Assembly: GCA_050115555.1 (NCBI GenBank)
Contig: JASFQI010000134.1
Span: forward strand, 1-11,861
Length of the DNA: 11,861 bases
Reading direction: 5' to 3'
DNA from: JASFQI01 sp050115555
Lineage (GTDB): Bacteria > Desulfobacterota > DSM-4660 > Desulfatiglandales > HGW-15
The position numbers were made by a program, and so were the translations under genes. The notes beneath the pieces are model-generated. The model saw only the letters and a list, made by a program, of their open reading frames with translations. It did not search any database and was not told the DNA's origin. Positions 7,453 through 11,861 of this stretch are shown in pieces (the stretch's first letter is position 1; each line of letters begins with the position of its first letter).

Positions 7453-8760
7453 TCAGCTGAGAAGATCTTCGAGATTTCGAAGATCCTCCCGTACTTCAGG
7501 ATTCCGGGTGATTTCCTCTTCTACACGGCGCACGGCGTAGATCACCGTGGAATGGTCCTTTTTTCCAAAGGCCGCTCCGATGCGTTTATAGGAGTGGCCG
7601 GTCATCTTCCTGCAGAGGAACATGGCCATCTGCCTGGGGTATGCGTACGCACGTTGACGCTTCCCGGAGACCAGCTCGGTTATGGAAATACGAAAGTATC
7701 CGGATGTAACCGATTGAATATCCTGAATATCAACACTCTGATGGTCTCGAATCAGGGAACGGACGTCCGACAGGCCGATATTGCCTCCATTGAGCGAAGC
7801 AAACGTCTGAAGGCGCGTGATGTTCCTGAAGAGATCCTTCATATCATCATTCGTCTTGGCGAGAAAGAAGATAATATCCTCAGGAAATGAGAACCCGTCT
7901 TGCGTCGTCTTTTTTTTCAGGATACGTATCCTTGTCTCGGCCTTGGGGGGCTGTATTTCAGCGAGGATTCCCCACCCGAGAATGGATTTCAATCGCGGGT
8001 TTATGTCATCAAGAAGAAAAGGTGCTTTTTTTGATGAAACGGCTACTTTTTTCCCGTCCCGAAGGAGACTGTCCATCATGAAGGTCAACTCCTCCTGAGT
8101 TTTTTTTCGGCCTTCCAGTGTGTGAACATCGTCGAGCAGAAGGAGATCCAGATCTGTGAACATGGTACGGAACTCCTGAATTCTTCGTGAATGCACAGCC
8201 TGAGAGAATGTAGCGGTAAAGCGGTTCGCATGGATGTAAGCGATGCGACAACCGTCCGGCCAATGGGTCTGCGCATGATTTCCTATGGCATGCAGGAGAT
8301 GGGTCTTTCCTGAACTTTTCTCAGAGAAAACGAAAAAAGGGTTGTAACCCTTGGTCGCATTCTCTGCAATTCCCTTTGCAGAATAATATGCGAATGAATT
8401 AGAATCATCGTAGGAAAAGGTATCAAAAGAAAAGGGAGGTTCAAGGTTCGGCTTTAAGGAAGGCACAAGACCGCGATCCGGAGGAATGGGGCCTGAAGAG
8501 CGTTCTCCGGAGTCGCGAGGGTATTCGAAACGGATTTCCGGGAATGCGTTCAATACGGCTTGAAAGGAGGAACAAAGGTCCGTAAGGTATCGGTCTCGAA
8601 ACCAGCGGGCAAAGAATTTGTTCGGCACCTCAATGACAACGAGATTGTTTTGAAGGGTCTTGATTTTGGTCCTTGAAAACCATATGGCATAGTCCTCCGG
8701 CTTCAGGCGGGAGGAGAAATGGGAGGTGATCCGTTTCCAGACCTCTTTTTTTTTTGACAT
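7453..8760 (-). CDS. dnaA: DnaA-type replication initiator with degenerate ATPase motifs
   Basis: DnaA-family protein of 435 residues with all parts in order. Domain I (1-80) carries Trp8 and the PNKFFARWFRDRY segment. A short linker (about 80-108) follows, then an AAA+ core (about 109-335) and a C-terminal helix-turn-helix (about 365-435) with YPRQMAMFLCRKMTG and KKDHSTV, which recognises DnaA boxes in the family. The presence of domains I and IV excludes Hda. The AAA+ core is unusual. The P-loop is SEKSSGKT (146-153) with the first glycine lost but Lys152 kept; Walker B LLLLDD (206-211) is intact; the sensor-1 Asp is Lys244; the box VII arginine finger (E. coli Arg285) is Ile260; and the sensor-2 Arg (E. 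coli Arg334) is Lys308. The ATG at 8758-8760 is preferred: a TTG 22 codons upstream lies inside the -35 element of the likely promoter. An ATG at 8767-8769 is also possible. No strong ribosome site is seen for either. Confidence 0.9.
   Translation of the reverse strand: MSKKKEVWKRITSHFSSRLKPEDYAIWFSRTKIKTLQNNLVVIEVPNKFFARWFRDRYLTDLCSSFQAVLNAFPEIRFEYPRDSGERSSGPIPPDRGLVPSLKPNLEPPFSFDTFSYDDSNSFAYYSAKGIAENATKGYNPFFVFSEKSSGKTHLLHAIGNHAQTHWPDGCRIAYIHANRFTATFSQAVHSRRIQEFRTMFTDLDLLLLDDVHTLEGRKKTQEELTFMMDSLLRDGKKVAVSSKKAPFLLDDINPRLKSILGWGILAEIQPPKAETRIRILKKKTTQDGFSFPEDIIFFLAKTNDDMKDLFRNITRLQTFASLNGGNIGLSDVRSLIRDHQSVDIQDIQSVTSGYFRISITELVSGKRQRAYAYPRQMAMFLCRKMTGHSYKRIGAAFGKKDHSTVIYAVRRVEEEITRNPEVREDLRNLEDLLS
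7464..7485. repeat. Perfect 9-bp inverted repeat at the 3' end of dnaA
   Basis: GATCTTCGA (7464-7472) and TCGAAGATC (7477-7485) are exact reverse complements around a 4-base loop. The repeat lies inside the last codons of dnaA (the R-N-L-E-D stretch) and ends about 8 bases before the stop codon. In the dnaA transcript it would form a stable stem-loop, but the bases that follow (CTTCTCAGC) are not a U-tract, so it is not a classical terminator. It could slow 3' decay or arise by chance from the repeated L-E-D / L-R-N codons. Confidence 0.6.
8746..8755 (-). repeat. A10 homopolymer just after the dnaA start codon
   Basis: Ten consecutive T on the plus strand, giving ten A in the coding strand at codons 2-5 of dnaA (Ser-Lys-Lys-Lys). 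Further coding-strand A-runs occur in the same gene: A8 at 8100-8107, A7 at 8026-8032 and A8 at 7910-7917. The reading frame is intact through all of them. Confidence 0.95.
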
Positions 8761-8781
8761 GGGATGCATCCATGGTAGTCT

Positions 8782-8810
8782 TTGATAACTTGCCTGAATA
8801 GTAGAAAAAT
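8782..8810 (+). promoter_or_regulatory. Predicted sigma70-type promoter of cooC
   Basis: TTGATA (8782-8787), a 17-base spacer and AAAAAT (8805-8810) give five of six and four of six matches to the -35 and -10 consensus. Transcription would begin near 8817, about 36 bases before the cooC ATG. The -10 element ends up next to the -10 element of the dnaA promoter on the other strand, so both could not be occupied by polymerase at once. Confidence 0.4.
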
Positions 8811-8826
8811 CATTAAAGAATATCAA
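8798..8826 (-). promoter_or_regulatory. Predicted sigma70-type promoter of dnaA
   Basis: On the minus strand, TTGATA (8821-8826) is followed after exactly 17 bases by TACTAT (8798-8803). Five of six -35 bases and four of six -10 bases match the consensus. Transcription would start near 8791, leaving a leader of about 30 bases before the ATG at 8760. It overlaps the oppositely directed cooC promoter candidate. Confidence 0.5.
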
Positions 8827-8852
8827 CCAAAAAACAGGGGAGATAGCAATTC

Positions 8853-9605
8853 ATGACCTACTCGATTGGTCTCGCCGGAAAAGGCGGGACAGGAAAAACA
8901 ACCATCGCCGGATGGCTGGTGCGATACCTGGTAAGCCACGGAAAAAAACCCGTGCTCGCAGTGGATGCGGACTCGAACGCGAACCTGAACGAGGTCTTGG
9001 GACTCAACGTGGAGGAAACGCTGGGCGGGGCTCGTGAGGAAATGAAAAAAGGGGTCTCCACGGGGATAACCAAGGATGTGTTCATGGAGATGAAGCTGGA
9101 GACTGCCGTGGTCGAGTCGAACGGTTTCGATCTCGTGGTGATGGGCCGTCCAGAAGGCTCAGGATGCTACTGTGCGGCAAACACTCTGCTCACCATGTAC
9201 CTGGATCGACTGGTGAACAACTACCCTTACGTGGTCATCGATAACGAAGCGGGAATGGAACACATCAGCCGGTTGACCACGAACAACATCGATCTGCTTC
9301 TCATTGTCTCTGACGCTTCGCGTCGAGGAATCCTGTCTGCCGGTCGTATCCAGGAACTGGCAGATGATCTCAGCCTGAATATCGGATCCAAACATTTTAT
9401 CGTCAACATGGCCAAGGAGAGTCAGACGGAGGCCCTGGAAACCATGGCCGCTTCCTACGACCTGGACCTCGTCGGAATCGTGCCGGAGGACGAGGATGTC
9501 GCCAGGTTCGATCTTGAGGGTCGACCCACCGTGGAGCTGGAGGACGATAATCCTGCGCTTAAAGCCGCCTATGCCATCTTTCAACGTGTGCTGGGATTGT
9601 CGTAG
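8853..9605 (+). CDS. cooC: CODH/ACS nickel-insertion ATPase CooC/AcsF
   Basis: MinD/ParA-type P-loop ATPase that binds nickel and loads it into the metal clusters of CO dehydrogenase or acetyl-CoA synthase. It has 250 residues, normal for the family. The deviant Walker A KGGTGKTT is at 10-17 (Lys10 is the signature lysine that reaches across the dimer), VDADSNANL with the switch I Asp is at 38-45, the nickel-binding CYC (Cys105 and Cys107, within GSGCYC) is at 105-107, and Walker B VVID is at 127-130. The start is ATG at 8853-8855 with AGGGGAG (8836-8842) 10 bases upstream. It is divergent from dnaA and is followed by the other CODH/ACS genes after 268 bases. Sequence alone does not settle whether it serves CODH (CooC) or the A-cluster of ACS (AcsF). 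Confidence 0.95.
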   Translation: MTYSIGLAGKGGTGKTTIAGWLVRYLVSHGKKPVLAVDADSNANLNEVLGLNVEETLGGAREEMKKGVSTGITKDVFMEMKLETAVVESNGFDLVVMGRPEGSGCYCAANTLLTMYLDRLVNNYPYVVIDNEAGMEHISRLTTNNIDLLLIVSDASRRGILSAGRIQELADDLSLNIGSKHFIVNMAKESQTEALETMAASYDLDLVGIVPEDEDVARFDLEGRPTVELEDDNPALKAAYAIFQRVLGLS

Positions 9606-9629
9606 ATCGAAGTAATATCTATATGTTGT

Positions 9630-9679
9630 GGTTGCTTCTGGCTCGAACGCAATATGAGGAAGGAAAACGGAAGGCAACC
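9630..9679 (+). terminator. Possible weak terminator or mRNA hairpin after cooC
   Basis: GGTTGC (9630-9635) pairs with GCAACC (9674-9679), with an adjacent TTC/GAAG extension broken by a one-base bulge and a loop of about 31 bases. It is followed by GATTTATTTTACT. The long loop and interrupted T-run make it a weak intrinsic terminator at best. Confidence 0.3.
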
Positions 9680-9703
9680 GATTTATTTTACTGACGAAAA
9701 CTC

Positions 9704-9732
9704 TTGACAAGGTTTTTGCTCTTCATTAATCT
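9704..9732 (+). promoter_or_regulatory. Predicted sigma70 promoter upstream of acsD
   Basis: A perfect -35 TTGACA (9704-9709) is separated by 17 bases from TAATCT (9727-9732), which keeps the key first T, second A and final T of a -10. Transcription would start near 9739 and give an unusually long leader of about 135 bases before acsD, including the inverted repeat at 9761-9791. Confidence 0.55.
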
Positions 9733-9760
9733 AACGCATCCTTGAGGTGAATTTTTTTTC

Positions 9761-9791
9761 TCCGTTATTGTTCTATTTTTCACATAACGGA
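9761..9791. repeat. 8-bp inverted repeat in the acsD leader (operator or hairpin candidate)
   Basis: TCCGTTAT (9761-9768) and ATAACGGA (9784-9791) are perfect reverse complements with a 15-base pyrimidine-rich spacer. The centre lies about 37 bases downstream of the predicted start at 9739 and about 100 bases before the acsD start codon. It could be a dimeric repressor site or an mRNA stem-loop. I do not recognise the motif as belonging to a known regulator. Confidence 0.5.
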
Positions 9792-9841
9792 TACACAGAA
9801 AAATCAACGGGTTGTTCATAACTTACTTATAGCAAACGGAA

Positions 9842-9850
9842 TGCTATGAT
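9842..9850 (+). promoter_or_regulatory. Second acsD promoter candidate, extended -10
   Basis: TGCTATGAT matches the extended -10 form TGnTATAAT with one mismatch. The -35 region is poor (TTACTT at 9823-9828), as is common for extended -10 promoters. Transcription would start near 9857, only a few bases ahead of the ribosome site. The same bases lie inside a small GGAAT...ATTCC hairpin (9838-9855). Confidence 0.35.
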
Positions 9851-9860
9851 ATTCCAAGAA

Positions 9861-9866
9861 GGAGGG
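9861..9866 (+). promoter_or_regulatory. Strong ribosome binding site fixing a TTG start for acsD
   Basis: GGAGGG within AAGAAGGAGGGAAAG is an almost ideal Shine-Dalgarno sequence and lies 7 bases before TTG (9874-9876). No in-frame ATG or GTG occurs near the start of the conserved protein, so TTG initiation is well supported. Confidence 0.85.
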
Positions 9867-9873
9867 AAAGAAA

Positions 9874-11445
9874 TTGGCCTTTCAAATTCCTGAACAGTCT
9901 TATTCCGGCAATATCGGAGAAGTGACCCTCGGTGCAGGGGACGCAACGGCCACCTTGGGGGGCGAGGACGCTTACGCATTCCACGTCTTCGAAGGAAACG
10001 TGCCGAACCCGCCGAAGATCGCCATGGAGATCTGGGATTACGACCCTTCCGAGGAATGGCCCAAAGCGGCCGTGGCACCGTTCAAGGACGTCATTTCCTC
10101 TCCAGACACATGGGCAAAGAAGTGCGTAGAGGACTACGGGGCCGACCTCATCGTAGTGCAACTCAAGAGCACGGACCCGAACGCGCAGGACCGAAGTCCT
10201 GACGAGGCCGCAGAGGTCTTCAAGAAGGTGGTCGACGCGGTGAAGGTCCCCGTGATCGCCTGGGGCACGGCTAACAACGAAAAGGACGAGGAGGTCCTCC
10301 GCAAGATCGCCGAGGTGTGCGAGGGCAAGAACGTCGGGCTCAGTCCGGTCGAGGAGGCAAACCACAAGGGGGTCGGAGCCACGGCTCTCGGTTACGGACA
10401 CAGCATCGTGGCATCGAGCCCCATTGACGTGAACCTGGCCAAGCAGCTCAATATCCTTCTTGGGAATCTCGGCGTTCAGATGGAAAAGATCGTTATCGAT
10501 CCCACCACCGGCGGCTTGGGCTACGGCCTGGAGTATAGCTACTCGGTGATGGAGCGGATCCGCATGGCTGCCCTGACCCAGGAGGACGACAAACTTCAGC
10601 TTCCCATGATCAGCAATATCGGCAACGAGGTCTGGAAGTGCAAGGAAGCGGGAGAGAGCGTAGAAGAAGCCCCGACCCTTGGGGACCCGGAGAAGCGGGC
10701 CATCCTCATGGAGGCGGTGGCGGCCGCATGCTACCTCATGGCAGGGTCCAATGTGGTCATCCTGCGTCACCCCGAAACGGTTCGCATGACCCGAGCGTTC
10801 ATTGAACTCATGGTCAACGGCGGAATGGCTACGGACGTCGCGGGGATTGCCAAGAATCTCGAGGCCGTGGATGTGGACCTCAAGGCCCTTTCACCGGAGC
10901 CGGATCTGACGGTTGAGGAAGAAAAGGCGGCTGCAAAGGGCGCTCCGAAAAAGGAAGCGGCCCCTAAACCGAAAGAGAAGCCTGCTGCCAAGGCCGAGGC
11001 TGCGCCTGCCAAGGAGGCCCCAAAGAAGGCTGAGGCCAAGCCCGAAGCACCCAAGGAAGAGCCTGCCAAGGCCGAGGAGGATGAAGCCAAAGCCAAGGCC
11101 GAAGCAGATGCCAAGGCCAAGGCAGAGGCAGATGCCAAGGCCAAGGCGGAAGCCAAAGCCAAGGCAGAGGCAGAGGCCAAAGCCAAGGAGGAAGCCGAAG
11201 CCAAAGCCAAGGCAGAGGCCAAAGCCAAGGCGGAAGCCAAAGCCAAGTCAGAGTCAGAGGCCAAGGCTAAGGAGAAGGAAGAGCTCCTGGAGTTGAGACG
11301 CAAGCGCGCAGAGGAGCGAGAAAAGCACGCTGCCGCACATAAAACGGAAAAGGGAGAGGAAGTCCCGAAGACCGCGGCCAAGGATCAGCTCGACCTCGTG
11401 GAGAGGCTGTCCCAGAATATCGACCGCATCCACCGGCGTGTATAA
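9874..11445 (+). CDS. acsD: CODH/ACS delta subunit (corrinoid iron-sulfur protein small subunit) with long Lys/Ala-rich tail
   Basis: Small subunit of the corrinoid iron-sulfur protein, also named CdhD. With the large subunit it shuttles the methyl group from methyl-tetrahydrofolate to acetyl-CoA synthase in the Wood-Ljungdahl pathway. Residues 1 to about 335 form the complete TIM-barrel core, with family segments such as MEIWDYDPSEEWP (51-63), LIVVQLKSTDPN (92-103), VIAWGTANNEKDEEVL (127-142), IDPTTGGLGYGLEY (208-221) and MISNIGNEVWK (245-255). Known bacterial forms end near 310-330. Here a further 185-190 residues follow: a Pro/Lys/Ala/Glu linker (about 343-404), tandem AKAKAEAD-like repeats (405-466), a charged helix (467-490) and a distinct end (about 500-523) containing LDLVERLSQNIDRIHRR. 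There is no signal peptide or membrane segment. cooS follows after 46 bases, so both are likely in one operon. Confidence 0.93.
   Translation: MAFQIPEQSYSGNIGEVTLGAGDATATLGGEDAYAFHVFEGNVPNPPKIAMEIWDYDPSEEWPKAAVAPFKDVISSPDTWAKKCVEDYGADLIVVQLKSTDPNAQDRSPDEAAEVFKKVVDAVKVPVIAWGTANNEKDEEVLRKIAEVCEGKNVGLSPVEEANHKGVGATALGYGHSIVASSPIDVNLAKQLNILLGNLGVQMEKIVIDPTTGGLGYGLEYSYSVMERIRMAALTQEDDKLQLPMISNIGNEVWKCKEAGESVEEAPTLGDPEKRAILMEAVAAACYLMAGSNVVILRHPETVRMTRAFIELMVNGGMATDVAGIAKNLEAVDVDLKALSPEPDLTVEEEKAAAKGAPKKEAAPKPKEKPAAKAEAAPAKEAPKKAEAKPEAPKEEPAKAEEDEAKAKAEADAKAKAEADAKAKAEAKAKAEAEAKAKEEAEAKAKAEAKAKAEAKAKSESEAKAKEKEELLELRRKRAEEREKHAAAHKTEKGEEVPKTAAKDQLDLVERLSQNIDRIHRRV
11086..11271 (+). repeat. Imperfect tandem repeat encoding the AcsD AKAKAEAD-type tail
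   Basis: Imperfect units of about 18-24 bases built on GCCAAGGCCAAGGCAGAGGC encode residues 405-466 as octads and hexads of Ala alternating with Lys, Glu or Asp. The first two units (AKAKAEAD) are identical in protein. Later units diverge (AKAEAEAK, AKEEAEAK, AKSESEAK). The run is purine-rich on the plus strand and keeps frame throughout. Such repeats change copy number easily by slippage. Confidence 0.9.
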
Positions 11446-11475
11446 AGAGTATTAAAGACCTATTCCATATACGAG

Positions 11476-11481
11476 AGGAGG
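11476..11481 (+). promoter_or_regulatory. Ribosome binding site of cooS
   Basis: AGGAGG lies 10 bases upstream of the ATG at 11492-11494, in the 46-base gap after acsD. No separate promoter is evident in the gap, which supports co-transcription with acsD. Confidence 0.8.
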
Positions 11482-11491
11482 AACCTCGACG

Positions 11492-11861
11492 ATGGCTACT
11501 GAAGAAGTCAAAAAAACGGTCGCTGCAAAGGACAAAAAGAAAACGGCGGCGGATCCCAGGGACCTTACTATTGATCCCTCCTGCCAGGAGATGATCGTCC
11601 GTTCCCGGGAAATGGAGATCGAGACGATCTTTGATCGTGCCCAGTCCATGAAACCCTGCAACATCGGGGCCCAGGGAACGTGCTGCAAGAACTGCTCTCA
11701 GGGACCCTGCCGTCTTCCCCTGCCCAAGGGCGGAATCGAGGGCGAGGATACCCGTAAGGGTCTTTGCGGGGCCACGGCCCAGACCATTGCGGCCCGGAAC
11801 TTCGCCCGCATGGTGGCCGGCGGGGCCGCGGCCCACTCCGACCACGGTCGGGGCGTGGCCG
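11492..11861 (+). CDS. cooS: Anaerobic (Ni) carbon monoxide dehydrogenase catalytic subunit, 5' end only
   Basis: Catalytic subunit of the Ni-Fe-S CO dehydrogenase (CooS, AcsA when in the ACS complex), which interconverts CO2 and CO. Only the first 123 residues are inside the window; the family is about 630-670 long, so the C-cluster ligands cannot be judged. The N-terminal cluster cysteines are present: Cys56, Cys64, Cys65, Cys68, Cys73 and Cys92. In the family the first two bind the shared D-cluster and the rest the B-cluster. GLCGATAQTIAARNFARM and the AAAHSDHGR segment (113-120) are also typical. The spacing from Cys73 to Cys92 is 19, versus 14 in the Moorella and Carboxydothermus enzymes. 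A Lys/Ala-rich stretch (7-20, KKTVAAKDKKKTAA) precedes the conserved region. The neighbours cooC and acsD indicate a biosynthetic CODH/ACS rather than a stand-alone CODH. Confidence 0.93.
   Translation, partial: MATEEVKKTVAAKDKKKTAADPRDLTIDPSCQEMIVRSREMEIETIFDRAQSMKPCNIGAQGTCCKNCSQGPCRLPLPKGGIEGEDTRKGLCGATAQTIAARNFARMVAGGAAAHSDHGRGVA

Larger units (their letters stand above)
9606..9873 (+). other. cooC-acsD intergenic region with leader and promoters
   Basis: AT-rich 268-base gap with no gene. Reading rightwards it holds a possible hairpin or terminator for cooC (9630-9679), a sigma70-like promoter (9704-9732), a T8 run (9752-9759), an 8-bp inverted repeat (9761-9791), a second, extended -10 promoter candidate (9842-9850) and the acsD ribosome site. 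Poor DnaA-box-like words also occur (GGATACACA at 9789-9797, and TTATGAACA on the minus strand at about 9812-9820, each 7 of 9). No cobalamin-riboswitch B12 box was seen. Confidence 0.7.

Noticed and set aside
8824..8826. Upstream TTG start for dnaA giving 457 residues
   Set aside because: The codon lies inside the predicted -35 element, the extra 22 residues are not DnaA-like, and domain I begins normally at the downstream ATG.
9752..9759. T8 run as an intrinsic terminator or attenuator
   Set aside because: The bases before it form only a CCT-TG-AGG palindrome with a two-base loop, too small for a terminator stem.
9780..9820. DnaA-box-like words (GGATACACA, TTATGAACA) upstream of acsD
   Set aside because: Each matches only 7 of 9 consensus bases, they are few, and such words are expected by chance in AT-rich DNA. 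Not enough to call an origin.
9606..9873. Cobalamin riboswitch ahead of the corrinoid-protein gene
   Set aside because: The B12-box (GCCACTG-type) and the expected multi-stem layout were not found in the leader.
9844..10770. Minus-strand 308-codon frame opposite acsD
   Set aside because: Antisense to the highly conserved AcsD barrel. The translation has no domain I recognise.
10767..11381. Minus-strand 204-codon frame rich in Leu-Ala-Ser repeats
   Set aside because: It is the reverse complement of the AcsD Lys/Ala/Glu repeat DNA, so the repetitive hydrophobic translation is a by-product. There is no ribosome site.

Overview
The window looks like chromosome from a strict anaerobe that uses the Wood-Ljungdahl (reductive acetyl-CoA) pathway. 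A replication/topology block sits back to back with the first genes of a CO dehydrogenase/acetyl-CoA synthase (CODH/ACS) operon. The GyrA and GyrB sequence types, the AcsD and CooS forms and the mid-50s GC (estimated by eye) fit Desulfobacterota (sulfate reducers or syntrophs). This placement is an inference and no species can be named.

Left block, all on the minus strand and read right to left: dnaA (7453-8760), a 418-bp spacer, dnaN (5919-7034), gyrB (3449-5839), gyrA (1003-3432) and gpsA (1-949, its 3' end outside the window). This is the classic origin-associated order, but recF is absent between dnaN and gyrB. GyrB, GyrA, DnaN and GpsA have all the expected motifs. DnaA does not: domain I and the DNA-binding domain IV are well kept, but the AAA+ core has lost the first P-loop glycine, the sensor-1 aspartate, the arginine finger and the sensor-2 arginine. 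This is the most surprising feature of the window.

Right block, plus strand: cooC (8853-9605, nickel-insertion ATPase), a 268-bp AT-rich regulatory gap, acsD (9874-11445, corrinoid iron-sulfur protein small subunit with an unusual Lys/Ala/Glu repeat tail of about 180 residues) and the 5' end of cooS/acsA (11492 to the edge, CODH catalytic subunit). CooC matures the Ni sites of CODH/ACS, CooS makes or consumes CO, and AcsD with its large-subunit partner (not in the window) carries the methyl group to acetyl-CoA synthase.

The blocks diverge from a 92-bp AT-rich gap (8761-8852) holding two overlapping, oppositely directed sigma70-like promoters. All genes would run with replication if the origin lay in or near this gap, but no cluster of consensus DnaA boxes is visible anywhere in the window. 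No tRNA, rRNA, CRISPR array, insertion sequence or transposase was seen.
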